This document shows positions 27,123-36,087 of a stretch of DNA of 64,000 bases, piece after piece. The notes beneath the pieces are model-generated. The model did no database searches. It was not told the origin of the DNA and saw only the letters and a list, made by a program, of their open reading frames with translations. Made by a program: the position numbers and the translations under genes. This stretch comes from Albimonas marina (GTDB taxonomy: Bacteria > Pseudomonadota > Alphaproteobacteria > Rhodobacterales > Rhodobacteraceae): NCBI RefSeq assembly GCF_029223255.1, contig NZ_JARHUC010000008.1, forward strand, positions 295,491-359,490, in the 5' to 3' direction. The first letter of the stretch is position 1. The number at the start of each line of letters is the position of its first letter.

Positions 27123-28460
27123 TCAGCCCGCCCGCAGCGCGGGGGCGAGTTCGGCGGCGAGATCGGACAGCGAGGCGTCGAGCCCCTCGACGATCTCGTC
27201 GAGGTGGTCGGCGTTCAGGATCAGCGGCGGGCAGACCAGGATATGGTCCCCCTCCACCCCGTCGCGGGTGCGGCGGGAATAGACGATCAGGCCGCGTTCG
27301 TAGGCGAGGTCCACCAGCCGCTGGTGGGCGTTCAGATGCGCGGGCAGCGGGGCCTTGGTCTCGCGGTCGGCCATCAGCTCGAACGCCGTCAGCAGGCCCT
27401 TGCCGCGCACGTCCCCGATCAGCTCGTGCTTCTGCATCAGGCCGTGCAGGCGGGCCATCAGCGCCTCGCCCATCCGCTCGGCGTTGGCGCAGAGCTCCTG
27501 GCGCTCGATCTCCTCGACCACCGCCAGCCCCGCGGCGCAGGCGAGCGGATTGCCCGCGTAGGTGAAGCCGTGGGGGAAGCCGCCGGCGTCCAGCACGGGT
27601 TCGACCAGCTTCTCGTCCGCGATCATCGCGCCCAGCGGCGCGTAGCCCGCGCCCAGGCCCTTGGACATCACCACGATGTCAGGCCGCGTCCCCCAGTGCT
27701 CGCAGCCCAGGAAGCGCCCGGTGCGCCCGGCGCCGGTCATCACCTCGTCCATGATCAGCAGCACGCCGTGGCGGTCGCAGACCTCGCGCACCGCCTCCAT
27801 GTAGCCCGCGGGCGGCACCAGCGCCCCGGTCGAGGCGCCGCCGACCGGCTCGACGAGGAAGGCGAGCACGCTGTCGGGCCCCTCCGCCTCGATCGCCGCA
27901 TCCAGCTGGGCGGCGTAGCGGCGCCCCGTCTCCGGGTCGTCGGGATCGAGCCCGTCGAGATAGGCGCGCGGCGCGGGCACCTTGGGCATCGGCCGCATCA
28001 TCGGCTCGAACGGCCGGGTCAGGGGCGCGTAGCCCGTCACCGCCAGCGCGCCCAGCGTGCAGCCGTGGTAGGAGGGCGCGCGGGAGATCACCTTCCACCG
28101 CCCCTCCCGCCCGGTCGCGAGCGCATGGCTGCGGGCGAGCTTCATCGCGCTCTCCACCGCCTCGGACCCGCCGGAGACGAAGAACACCCGCGTCAGCCCC
28201 GCGGGCATGAGCGAGGCGAGGCGGGCGGCCAGCGTCTCGGAGGCCTCGGTCTCGAAATGCAGGCGGTAGCCGAAGGTCGCCTTCTCCATCTGCCGCTGCA
28301 TGGCGGCGAGGACGGCGGGGTTGGAATGGCCGATGTTGCACACCATCGCGCCGGAGGATCCGTCGAGATAGCGCCGGCCGTCCTTGTCCCAGATGTAGAC
28401 GCCGCGGGCCTGCTCCAGCACCGGCTTGCGGCCGCGGCCCTGGTAGAAGAGGTTGCTCAT
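27123..28460 (-). CDS. Class III aminotransferase
   Basis: 445 residues, PLP-dependent omega-aminotransferase fold. Visible are VSGGSEAVESAMKLAR (phosphate region), IMDEV with Asp238 that holds the pyridine nitrogen, and Lys267 in MSKGLGAGY for the Schiff base. Such enzymes move the terminal amino group of putrescine, beta-alanine, GABA or similar compounds to pyruvate or 2-oxoglutarate. It starts 1 bp after the stop of the PotA-like ATPase gene, so it is the last gene of the polyamine-type transport operon. This supports a terminal-amine substrate such as putrescine (inference). Confidence 0.92.
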   Translation of the reverse strand: MSNLFYQGRGRKPVLEQARGVYIWDKDGRRYLDGSSGAMVCNIGHSNPAVLAAMQRQMEKATFGYRLHFETEASETLAARLASLMPAGLTRVFFVSGGSEAVESAMKLARSHALATGREGRWKVISRAPSYHGCTLGALAVTGYAPLTRPFEPMMRPMPKVPAPRAYLDGLDPDDPETGRRYAAQLDAAIEAEGPDSVLAFLVEPVGGASTGALVPPAGYMEAVREVCDRHGVLLIMDEVMTGAGRTGRFLGCEHWGTRPDIVVMSKGLGAGYAPLGAMIADEKLVEPVLDAGGFPHGFTYAGNPLACAAGLAVVEEIERQELCANAERMGEALMARLHGLMQKHELIGDVRGKGLLTAFELMADRETKAPLPAHLNAHQRLVDLAYERGLIVYSRRTRDGVEGDHILVCPPLILNADHLDEIVEGLDASLSDLAAELAPALRAG

Positions 28461-28461
28461 C

Positions 28462-29568
28462 TCAGGCTCCCGCGCCCGCCTCTGCGCCAGCGCCCGAACC
28501 CGCCAGCGCCGCGCAGTCGCGCGGGCGGAAGGCGGCGACGACGGCGTCGCCCTGGGCGAAGGGGCGGCGGTCGATCATGTTGATCGCCTGCATCTGCCGG
28601 TCGCCGAGCCGCACGAAGTAGCGCACCGTCTGGCCCTGGTAGTCCACCGCCTCGACGGTGGCGGGGGCGGCGATCATCCCCTCGGGGGCCGCGCCCGCGG
28701 GCAGGAGCTGCAGCTTCTCGGCCCGCAGCACCAGCTTGGCGGGGCCCTGCCGGACGCCCGGCGCGCGCTCGGCCGCCACGTCGACGGGGCCGAAGACCGG
28801 CGCCTCGAGCGTCGCGCCCTGCGGCCCCGCGGCCATGCAGCGGGCGTCGAGGATGTTGGAGGCGCCGAGGAAGTTCGCCACGAACTCGGAAGCCGGGGCG
28901 TTGTAGACCTCCTCGGGCGTGCCGACCTGCTCGACCCGGCCCGCGCTCATCACCACGATCCGGTCCGACAGCGCCAGCGCCTCGGACTGGTCGTGGGTGA
29001 CGAAGACGGTGGTCACGCCGATGCGGTCCTGGATGCGCTTGAGCTCGACGCGCATGTCCTCGCGCAGGTTGGCGTCGAGGGCGGACAGCGGCTCGTCCAG
29101 CAGCAGCACGTCGGGGTCGATCACCACCGCGCGGGCGAGCGCGATGCGCTGCTGCTGGCCGCCCGACAGCGCCCTTGGGTGGCGGTCGCCCACGTGGGGC
29201 AGCTGCACCAGCTCCAGCGCGGCCTTCACCCTGCGGGCGATCTCGTCCTTCGGGACCTTGCGGTACTTCAGGCCGAAGGCGACGTTCTCGGCCACGGTCT
29301 TGTGGGGGAACAGCGCGTAGTTCTGGAACACGATCCCGAGGTTGCGATTGTGGATCGGCACCTCGTTCATGCGCTTGCCGCCGATCAGGATCTCGCCCTC
29401 GGTCGGGTCCAGCAGGCCCGCGATCATGCGCAGGTTCGTGGTCTTGCCGCAGCCCGAGGGGCCGAGCAGCGTCACGAACGCGCCCTCGGGGATCTCGAGC
29501 GTGGTCTTGTGGACGGCGGTGAAGTCGCCGAAGCGCTTCACGATGTCCTTGAGCAGAACGGAACTCAT
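28462..29568 (-). CDS. Polyamine-type ABC transporter ATPase (PotA-like)
   Basis: 368 residues. Walker A GPSGCGKT (36-43), signature LSGGQQQRIALARA, Walker B LLLDEPLSALD, and a C-terminal TOBE-like domain as in PotA/PotG. It energises the importer formed by the two permeases and binding protein upstream. It is separated from the binding-protein gene by 58 bp containing a stable stem-loop, and nearly abuts the aminotransferase gene. Confidence 0.92.
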   Translation of the reverse strand: MSSVLLKDIVKRFGDFTAVHKTTLEIPEGAFVTLLGPSGCGKTTNLRMIAGLLDPTEGEILIGGKRMNEVPIHNRNLGIVFQNYALFPHKTVAENVAFGLKYRKVPKDEIARRVKAALELVQLPHVGDRHPRALSGGQQQRIALARAVVIDPDVLLLDEPLSALDANLREDMRVELKRIQDRIGVTTVFVTHDQSEALALSDRIVVMSAGRVEQVGTPEEVYNAPASEFVANFLGASNILDARCMAAGPQGATLEAPVFGPVDVAAERAPGVRQGPAKLVLRAEKLQLLPAGAAPEGMIAAPATVEAVDYQGQTVRYFVRLGDRQMQAINMIDRRPFAQGDAVVAAFRPRDCAALAGSGAGAEAGAGA

Positions 29569-29593
29569 CGGGCGCGGAGCCTCCCGGCCTGGG

Positions 29594-29619
29594 GCGCCCT
29601 CCCCCGGAAGGGAGGGCGC
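29594..29619 (-). terminator. Stem-loop after polyamine binding-protein gene
   Basis: GCGCCCTCCC (29594-29603) pairs perfectly with GGGAGGGCGC (29610-29619), 6-nt loop, 8 bp downstream of the binding-protein stop and inside the operon. It more likely stabilises the upstream mRNA or attenuates readthrough than stops transcription fully, because potA-like and aminotransferase genes follow. Confidence 0.6.
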
Positions 29620-29626
29620 GGGGACC

Positions 29627-30775
29627 TCAGTAGCCCTTCTGGACGCGGCCGAAGGTCTTCGACCACTCGGCCTCGTGGCCGTTCCAGTAGGCGGGATCGG
29701 CGAAGGTCAGCCCGTCGAGCGTGCCCGAGGGGTCGAAGGCCGGCAGCTTGGGGATCTTGGCGCCCAGGTCCACCTTCTGCGGGTCGAGCGCGGGCGGGTA
29801 GTTCTGCCCCTCGGCCACCGCGATCGAGGTCTCGGGCGCGAGCATGAAGTTCAGGAGCTCCTCGCACGCCTCCATCGGAGAGCCCTTGAGGACGAACATG
29901 CACTCCTGCCAGCCGTAGCCGTTGGGCGGGTCGTAGTAGCCGATGTCGTGGCCCTGCTCCTGCAGCGCGTAGATGCGGCCGGACCAGCCCTCGGTGACGT
30001 GGATCTCCTCCTCCGCCAGCAGCGACATCAGCTCGGCGCCCGAGGTCCAGTACTTCAGCGCGAGGTCCCGGTGGGCGCGGATCGCGTCCCAGCAGGCGTC
30101 CTCGTCGGTCACGCCGTTGGGGTCCTGGTCGGTCTGCAGCGCGGCGTACCACATGCGGGTGCGCCAGTCGGCCCAGCCGCCGATCTTGCCCTTGTGCGCC
30201 TCGTCGATGAGGATCTTGGCGCCCTTCTCCTTCATCTCCTCGTCCGAGATGTGCTTGCGGTTGTAGGCGATGCCGGTGGTGCCGTAGTCGAAGGGCACGC
30301 AGGACAGGCTGCCGTCGGTGACCTTGCGGAACACGTCCACCAGCTTGGGGATCACGTACTCCAGGTTGGGGATGTTGGCCTCGTTGAGCTCCGAGGTCAG
30401 GCCCAGCCCGTGATAGCGCGCGTAGTCGAAGACGCCCGAGAGGTGGGCGATGTTGTACTCGCCCGGCTGGGAGGCCTTCACCCGGCTCAGGTACTCGTCC
30501 CCGCCGCCGAAGGTGCCGTCGACGACGGTGATGCCGGTGGCCTTGGTGAACGGGTCGAAGGCGTTGGCGCGCAGCGCCTCGGACACCACGCCGCCCCAGC
30601 CGTCGAAGCGGACCTCCGACACGTTCGCGGCCAGCGCCCGGTAGGGCGTGACCAGCCCGTAGGCGGCGCCGGCGGCGCCGAGCAGCCCCATGAACGTGCG
30701 GCGGTCGAGGTCGCCGTTCAGCACGCGCTCGCGCGCGCGTTCGTAGCGGGTGATGTCGTCCATCTTGCGGGTCAT
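29627..30775 (-). CDS. Polyamine-type ABC binding protein (PotD-like)
   Basis: 382 residues of the PotD/PotF-type SBP_bac_8 group. The N-terminus carries a twin-arginine-like export signal (DRRTFMGLLGAAGAAYG) after about 25 residues, with mature protein from about residue 50. The fold is supported by VPFDYGTTGIAYN and a C-terminal ETSIAVAEGQNYPP block. The ligand is probably putrescine, spermidine or a related amine, judged from the family and the aminotransferase in the operon. It lies 64 bp after the PotC-like permease gene and is followed by a stem-loop. Confidence 0.9.
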   Translation of the reverse strand: MTRKMDDITRYERARERVLNGDLDRRTFMGLLGAAGAAYGLVTPYRALAANVSEVRFDGWGGVVSEALRANAFDPFTKATGITVVDGTFGGGDEYLSRVKASQPGEYNIAHLSGVFDYARYHGLGLTSELNEANIPNLEYVIPKLVDVFRKVTDGSLSCVPFDYGTTGIAYNRKHISDEEMKEKGAKILIDEAHKGKIGGWADWRTRMWYAALQTDQDPNGVTDEDACWDAIRAHRDLALKYWTSGAELMSLLAEEEIHVTEGWSGRIYALQEQGHDIGYYDPPNGYGWQECMFVLKGSPMEACEELLNFMLAPETSIAVAEGQNYPPALDPQKVDLGAKIPKLPAFDPSGTLDGLTFADPAYWNGHEAEWSKTFGRVQKGY

Positions 30776-30839
30776 CGACGTCTCCTTGTCGGGGTGGAGG
30801 CGGCCGGGCGTCTGGCGGCCCGGTCCGCGAGAGAGGGCC

Positions 30840-31640
30840 TCAGCCGCCGGATCGGGCGGCGAGGCGTCGGGCCACGGCCGCGCCGATCAGGGGCAGGCCG
30901 ACGGTCATCAGGATCATCACCGTGCCCAGCGCGTTGATCTCGGGACTGATCGAGTTGCGCAGCATGGCGAAGATCTGGGTGGGCACGGTCTCGACGCCGC
31001 CGGGCTTCCAGAACAGGGTCCCGGTGATGTCGTCGAAGCTGATCGTGAAGGCGAAGAGCGCGCCGGCCGCGACCGCGGGGGCCATCAGCGGCAGGGTCAC
31101 CTGGAAGAAGGTCTGCACCGGGCTGGCGCCCAGGCTCTGCGCCGCCTCCTCCAGCTCGGGCTTGATCGCGACCAGGCGCGCCTGCACCACCAGCACCACG
31201 AAGGGCAGCGTGAAGATCACGTGGCCGAAGAGCAGCAGCGCGAAGCTCTTGTGCAGGCCCAGGAAGTTGAGGAACAGCAGCAGCGCGACCGCCAGCACCA
31301 CCTCCGGCACCAGGATCGGCGCGATCAGCAGGGTCGAGATCGCGTTCGCCCCCGGCACCCGGTAGCGCACCAGCGCCAGGCTCGCCAGCACCCCCAGCGT
31401 GGTTGAGATCGCCGCCGTCATCAGCCCCAGCACGATCGAGGTGCGGAAGGCGCGCAGGATCGCCTCGTTCTCCGCCAGCTCCACGAACCAGCGCAGCGAG
31501 AAGCCGGTCATCGGGAAGGACCCGAACTGGGAGGCGTTGAAGCTGAGCAGCACCACCACCGCCACCGGCAGGAACATGAAGACGTAGACGAGCACCGCCC
31601 AGGTCGAGACGGCCGCCCAGCCGAGGGAGAACCCGCGCAT
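30840..31640 (-). CDS. Polyamine-type ABC permease (PotC-like)
   Basis: 266 residues with about six membrane segments and the cytoplasmic EAA loop EEAAQSLGASPVQTFFQV. It begins at ATG 31640, sharing a base with the stop of the PotB-like gene. The frame is open much further upstream, but that region overlaps the other permease and has no family similarity. It is one half of the channel. Confidence 0.92.
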   Translation of the reverse strand: MRGFSLGWAAVSTWAVLVYVFMFLPVAVVVLLSFNASQFGSFPMTGFSLRWFVELAENEAILRAFRTSIVLGLMTAAISTTLGVLASLALVRYRVPGANAISTLLIAPILVPEVVLAVALLLFLNFLGLHKSFALLLFGHVIFTLPFVVLVVQARLVAIKPELEEAAQSLGASPVQTFFQVTLPLMAPAVAAGALFAFTISFDDITGTLFWKPGGVETVPTQIFAMLRNSISPEINALGTVMILMTVGLPLIGAAVARRLAARSGG

Positions 31641-32509
31641 CAGCCCAGCCCCTTCATCAGCTGCGCCATGCCCAGGTAGCGGTTGTAGATCGCCACCAGC
31701 AGCCCCAGCACCGCCAGCAGCATCAGGCTGAGCGCGGAGCCCAGCGGCCAGTTCAGCTGGGTGATGATCGCCTCGAACACCAGGTTCGCGAACATCGCGT
31801 CGGTCGGCCCGCCCAGCACCAGCGGCGTGATGTAGGTCCCCGCCCCCAGCACGAAGCACAAGAGCCCCCCGGCCGCGAGCCCCGGCAGCGACAGCGGCAG
31901 CGTCACCTCGAGGAACGCCTGCCAGCGCGTCGCGCCGAGCGAGGTCGCCGCGTCCTCGAGGTTCGTGTCGATGCCTTCCAGGGAGACGAAGATGTTGAGG
32001 ATCATGAAGGGCAGCAGGAAGTGCACCAGCCCCAGGATCACCGTCGCCTCGTTGTAGAGCATGTTGATCGGCTCGGAGATCACGCCCAGCGCCATCAGGG
32101 CCGAGTTGATCGCCCCCGAGACGCCCAGGATGTTGATCCAGCTCATCGTGCGGATGATGTAGCTGATCCAGAACGGCAGCATCAGGAGCAGCAGCAGGAT
32201 CATCTTGTTGCCCTTCGAGCGGGCGATGAAATAGGCCGCCGGGTATCCCGCCAGCGCGCAGACCAGCGTGGTGATCGCGGCGATGCGCAGGGTCGAGATC
32301 AGGATGTCGCGATAGAAGGCGTCGCTCAGCGCCTCGGCCCAGTTGTCGAGGTGGAAGCCCGCCACGTCCGCGCCCGTCGCCGTGCGCAGCCAGAAGCTGT
32401 AGACCGCGATGAAGATCAGCGGGACGAACAGCAGCAGCGTCACGGCCGTCAGGGCCGGAGACAACAGGATCCAGGGCTGGCGCGCTTCGCGGGCCTCGAC
32501 GGACGACAT
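31640..32509 (-). CDS. Polyamine-type ABC permease (PotB-like)
   Basis: 289 residues with about six membrane segments and the EAA loop EDAATSLGATRWQAFLEV. I chose ATG 32509, which follows GGGA by seven to eight bases. The in-frame ATG at 32569 would put the coding region across the AT-rich promoter and inverted repeat. It is the first gene of the operon and divergent from the LysR-type regulator. Confidence 0.9.
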   Translation of the reverse strand: MSSVEAREARQPWILLSPALTAVTLLLFVPLIFIAVYSFWLRTATGADVAGFHLDNWAEALSDAFYRDILISTLRIAAITTLVCALAGYPAAYFIARSKGNKMILLLLLMLPFWISYIIRTMSWINILGVSGAINSALMALGVISEPINMLYNEATVILGLVHFLLPFMILNIFVSLEGIDTNLEDAATSLGATRWQAFLEVTLPLSLPGLAAGGLLCFVLGAGTYITPLVLGGPTDAMFANLVFEAIITQLNWPLGSALSLMLLAVLGLLVAIYNRYLGMAQLMKGLG

Positions 32510-32557
32510 CACGATTTCCCACAGGCTCTCTTGCGGAAAAGGATGGCGGCGCCGGGC

Positions 32558-32609
32558 TGCATAGATCAAATAGATATCGAGAATTGTGACTATAGGTTCG
32601 ATCTATGCA
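32558..32609. promoter_or_regulatory. Long inverted repeat in LysR/pot promoter
   Basis: TGCATAGATC (32558-32567) and GATCTATGCA (32600-32609) are perfect 10-bp arms 32 bp apart, in a strongly AT-rich island. The right arm contains the ATG of the LysR gene (32605). Arms this far apart on about three helical turns suit a LysR tetramer contacting two sites. Binding would repress its own gene and control the potBCDA-type operon. Confidence 0.6.
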
Positions 32610-33591
32610 GGACCCGCCCGCCGCCCATGACCCCACGCCCCGCACCGCGCCCGAGCGCGTCGCGCGGGAGCTGGACTGGAACCTGCTGCGCACCTTCGTG
32701 GTCCTGGCCGAGAGCCATTCGATCACCGAGGCCGCGCAGCGGCTGAGCTTGAAGCAGCCCTCGGTCTCGGCGGCGCTGAAGCGGCTGGAGGACCGGATCG
32801 GGCGGCGGCTGATCGACCGCTCACCGGGCAGCTACGCGCTGACCGACGCGGGGCGCCTCTTGTATCGCGAGGCGCTGGAGATCAACGGCTCGGTCCTGCG
32901 GCTCTCGACCCTGCTGCGGGAGCTGACGGACGAGGTGCAGGGCCACGTGAAGATCGAGCTCGCCTCCCACGTGGTCTGCCCGCTGTTCGACCAGGCGCTG
33001 GCGGAGTTCCACGCCGCCCACCCGCACGCCAGCTTCTCGATCGAGGTGCGCTCGTCGGCCGACGCCATCGCCGAGGTGATGGCCAAGCGCGCCTCCTTCG
33101 CGGTCTGCCTGGTGCGCGACCACAATCCGCGGCTGGAGTATCGCCGCCTCTACCGGGAGTTCTTCGGCCTGTTCTGCGGCCCGCCGCACGCGCTGTTCGG
33201 GCGGACCGACCTGACCCTCGCCGACACCGCCGGGCACCGCTCGGTCAGCTTCGAGACGGACCGGCTGCAGGACGTGCTGCGCCCGGTGACGCTGATGCGG
33301 GCCGAAGCCTCGCTGGGCCAGACGATCACCGGCCTGTCCAGCCACCTCGAGGAGGTGCGCCGGATGCTGGTGGCGGGCCTGGGCATCGGCCCCCTGCCCC
33401 TGCACGTGGCCGACCGGGACGTGCGCGACGGCCTGCTGTGGCAGGTGCCCCCCTACACCGGCCTGCCCGCCATCGACGTGCATGTCGTGTGGAACGAGGC
33501 CGCGGTGAAGAACCGGGCGGAGGAGCTGCTGCTCGCCCGCATCCTCGACCTGATCGCGCGGACGCCGATCGAGGAACGCACCTATGGCTGA
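32605..33591 (+). CDS. LysR-family transcriptional regulator
   Basis: 328 residues. A winged HTH in the first 90 residues (SITEAAQRLSLKQPSVSAAL, then a GRRLIDRSPGSYALTDAG wing) is followed by a periplasmic-binding-protein-like effector domain. The start ATG 32605 lies inside the right arm of a long inverted repeat, which suggests autorepression. It is divergent from the polyamine-type operon and is its probable regulator. Confidence 0.9.
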   Translation: MQDPPAAHDPTPRTAPERVARELDWNLLRTFVVLAESHSITEAAQRLSLKQPSVSAALKRLEDRIGRRLIDRSPGSYALTDAGRLLYREALEINGSVLRLSTLLRELTDEVQGHVKIELASHVVCPLFDQALAEFHAAHPHASFSIEVRSSADAIAEVMAKRASFAVCLVRDHNPRLEYRRLYREFFGLFCGPPHALFGRTDLTLADTAGHRSVSFETDRLQDVLRPVTLMRAEASLGQTITGLSSHLEEVRRMLVAGLGIGPLPLHVADRDVRDGLLWQVPPYTGLPAIDVHVVWNEAAVKNRAEELLLARILDLIARTPIEERTYG

Positions 33592-33601
33592 GCGGGCGAG
33601 C

Positions 33602-33620
33602 GGGCCCCCGCGAGGGGCCC
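33602..33620. terminator. Bidirectional hairpin
   Basis: GGGCCCC (33602-33608) pairs with GGGGCCC (33614-33620), 5-nt loop, in the 48-bp gap between the converging LysR and amidohydrolase genes. Confidence 0.45.
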
Positions 33621-33639
33621 CGACACGTAAGGCGGCGCG

Positions 33640-34854
33640 TCAGGCGGCGCGGCGGAGCGCGTCGAGCATGCGCCCGTCGCGGGCGATCAGGCGGCCGTTC
33701 TTCCACACCTCGCGCGCGGCGGGGGCCGAGACGACGGCCTCGGGCACGTTCTCGACCGGCAGCACGACGAAATCGGCCGCGGCGCCCGGGCGCAGGCCAT
33801 GGTCGGTCAGGCCCAGCGCCGTCGCGCCGCCGGCGGTGATCACGTCGAAGGCGTCGGCGAGCTGCGCGTCGGTGTTGAAGCCCGAGCGGTAGCCGATCAT
33901 CTGCGCGCGCCCCAGCATGTCGCCGTCGCCGTAGGGCCACCAGGAATCCCGGATGTTGTCGCAGCCCGACCAGACGGTCGCGCCCGCAGCCCGCAGGATC
34001 GCGACCGGCGGGAACGGGTGGGCGCCCGGCGCGTTGGTCATGATCGCGACCCCTGCCGCCGCGATCACGTCGGCCGCCTTCTTCTGCTGGTCCGGCGTCA
34101 CGTCGCCCAGCCCGTAGGCGTGGGAGACGCCGACCTTTCCCTGCATCCCCGCCGCGACCGTGCGCTCGCAGATCCGCTCGATCTCGAAGACGCCGAGCGT
34201 GCCGTGGTCGTGCAGGTGGATGTCGATGGGCTTCCCATGCTTCTCGGCCAGCGCGAAGACGACGTTCAGCTGCCCCTCGACGTCCCGGTCGAAGGCGGCG
34301 GGGTCGAGGCCGCCGACCACGTCGCAGCCCATCGCCATCGCCTCGTCCATCAGCTTGTCCACCCCGGGGCTCGCGAGCACGCCCGACTGGGGGAAGGCGC
34401 AGAGCTGGAGGTCGATCAGGCCCGCGTATTCCTCGCGCACCGCGAGCAGGGTCTCGACGTGGCTCAGGCGCACGTTGAGGTCGATCATCACATGGCTGCG
34501 CATCCGGGTGGAGCCCTGCGCCAGGCACAGCTCCAGCTGGCGGCGGGCGCGGATGTCGAGCGGATCGGCCTCGGCCAGGTTCTCGTTCTGGAAGCGCACC
34601 CGCTCATGCACGTCGAAGCCGGCGGTGCAGGGCTTGTGGGGCTTCCAGGCCTCGCCCCAGAAGGAGGTGTCGAGGTGGATGTGCCCCTCGACGAAGCCCG
34701 GCGCGACCAGCCGGCCGCCGAAATCCACGACCGTGGCCGCGCCCGGGCGCGGCGCCCCCTCGGGCAGGACCGCGTCGATGCGCCCGCCCGTCACGGCGAG
34801 GGCGGCGCGGGATCCGTCGGGAAGCAGGGCGTTCTCGAAGAGGGTGTCGGTCAC
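33640..34854 (-). CDS. Cytosine-deaminase-like amidohydrolase
   Basis: 404 residues of the metal-dependent amidohydrolase superfamily, closest in pattern to CodA-type deaminases. Candidate metal ligands are His58 and His60 (GHIHLD), His210 (DIHLHDHG), His242 (VSHAYG) and Asp296 (SGCDN). CodA carries HCDE where this protein has HLHD, so the usual catalytic Glu is replaced by Asp213 or moved; the substrate may not be cytosine. The start is GTG 34854. It is the last gene of the BMP/nucleoside-type importer operon, which suggests that it deaminates or hydrolyses an imported purine, pyrimidine or related ring compound in the cytoplasm. Confidence 0.85.
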   Translation of the reverse strand: MTDTLFENALLPDGSRAALAVTGGRIDAVLPEGAPRPGAATVVDFGGRLVAPGFVEGHIHLDTSFWGEAWKPHKPCTAGFDVHERVRFQNENLAEADPLDIRARRQLELCLAQGSTRMRSHVMIDLNVRLSHVETLLAVREEYAGLIDLQLCAFPQSGVLASPGVDKLMDEAMAMGCDVVGGLDPAAFDRDVEGQLNVVFALAEKHGKPIDIHLHDHGTLGVFEIERICERTVAAGMQGKVGVSHAYGLGDVTPDQQKKAADVIAAAGVAIMTNAPGAHPFPPVAILRAAGATVWSGCDNIRDSWWPYGDGDMLGRAQMIGYRSGFNTDAQLADAFDVITAGGATALGLTDHGLRPGAAADFVVLPVENVPEAVVSAPAAREVWKNGRLIARDGRMLDALRRAA

Positions 34855-34885
34855 GGGAGGGGGCTCCGGCAGGCGTTGCAATGGG

Positions 34886-34911
34886 GCGGGGACCGGCGCG
34901 CCGGTCCCCGC
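34886..34911 (-). terminator. 26-bp perfect palindrome after BMP gene
   Basis: Arms GCGGGGACCGGCG and CGCCGGTCCCCGC form a 26-bp perfect palindrome 15 bp beyond the BMP binding-protein stop and 32 bp before the amidohydrolase start. Placement matches the stem-loops after the other binding-protein genes in the window. It could act as a partial terminator or 3' stabiliser. Confidence 0.6.
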
Positions 34912-34925
34912 GGGGGTGGGGGCGA

Positions 34926-36035
34926 TCAGCCCTTGGGCAGCGAGCCTTCGACGCCCTCGACCAGCCAGGTCATGCCCTTCACGTCGCCGGGGGCCATCAC
35001 CTCGCCCTCGGCCACGCGGATCTCGCCGCCGTTGTCCTTGATCGGACCGGAGAAGATCTGCAGCGAGCCGTCGACGATGGCGGCCTCGGCCTTGGCCATC
35101 TCCTCGGCGACCGAGGCCGGCAGCTCCGGCGAGGCGGTGGTCATCTTCACGAAGCCGCCCTCGCCCAGGCCGCGCCAGCGCGCCGTCGGCTCCCAGGTCC
35201 CGGCCATCACGGCCTTGGCGGCCTCGATATGGGCGGCGGACCAGTCGAGCTCGAAGCTCACCAGCTGCTTCTCCTTCACGTAGGCCGAGAAGTCGCCGGT
35301 CGAGCCGATGGACCACACGCCCTTCTCCTCCGCCGCCAGCCCCTGCACGGGCGTGTTCGGCGAGCCGGAGATCACGTCGGCGCCCTGGGCGACGAGGGTC
35401 GCGACCGCGTCCTTCTCCTTGCCCGGGTTCACCCAGTCGTTGACCCAGACGATCTTGAGCGTGGCGTCGGGGTTCACCGAGCGGGCGCCCAGCAGGAAGG
35501 CGTTGAGCGAGTAGATCACCTGCGGCACCGGGAAGGCGCCGACCCAGCCCAGCACGTTGGACTTGGTCATCCGCCCCGCGGCGATGCCGGTCAGGTAGGT
35601 GCCTTCGTAGTGCTTGGCCTCGAACACCCCGAGGTTGGGGCCCGCGTCGATGCCCGCGCAGCACTCGAAATGCGACTTGGGCAGCGAGGGCGCCAGCTTC
35701 CGCAGCGAGGCGTACTGCGAGAAGGTGGTGCCGAACAGCAGCTGGTGGCCCTGGATCGAGAGCTGGCGGAACAGCCGCTCGCAGTCCTGGATCTGGGTGA
35801 TGTTCTCCAGCACCGTCACCTCGACCTGGTCGGGGAACTCTTCCTGCAGGGCGCGCCAGGCCTCGGCCTGGAAGTATTCCCAGCCGGTGTCGGAGATGGC
35901 GCCCATGTGGATCACGCCCACCTTGAGCTTCTCGCCGGCGGCGAGGACGGGCCGGGCGGCCAGCGGCGAGAGCCCGGTGGCGAGGCCGGCGGCGGCGGCG
36001 CCCTGCAGGAGGCGGCGGCGGGAGAGGTCGGTCAT
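34926..36035 (-). CDS. BMP-family ABC binding protein
   Basis: 369 residues of the BMP/PnrA (Med) family, which bind nucleosides or related compounds. The Tat signal is SRRRLLQGAAAAG, with cleavage probably after VLAA near residue 33; there is no lipobox Cys. The family features VGVIHMGAISDTGWEY and the later EGTYLTGIAAG are seen. It is 52 bp downstream of the second permease gene and followed by a perfect palindrome before the amidohydrolase gene. Confidence 0.92.
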   Translation of the reverse strand: MTDLSRRRLLQGAAAAGLATGLSPLAARPVLAAGEKLKVGVIHMGAISDTGWEYFQAEAWRALQEEFPDQVEVTVLENITQIQDCERLFRQLSIQGHQLLFGTTFSQYASLRKLAPSLPKSHFECCAGIDAGPNLGVFEAKHYEGTYLTGIAAGRMTKSNVLGWVGAFPVPQVIYSLNAFLLGARSVNPDATLKIVWVNDWVNPGKEKDAVATLVAQGADVISGSPNTPVQGLAAEEKGVWSIGSTGDFSAYVKEKQLVSFELDWSAAHIEAAKAVMAGTWEPTARWRGLGEGGFVKMTTASPELPASVAEEMAKAEAAIVDGSLQIFSGPIKDNGGEIRVAEGEVMAPGDVKGMTWLVEGVEGSLPKG

Positions 36036-36087
36036 GGCAGGCGTCCTTTCTGGAGAGAAGCAGGTCCGGGGAGAGGCGGGTGGCGGG

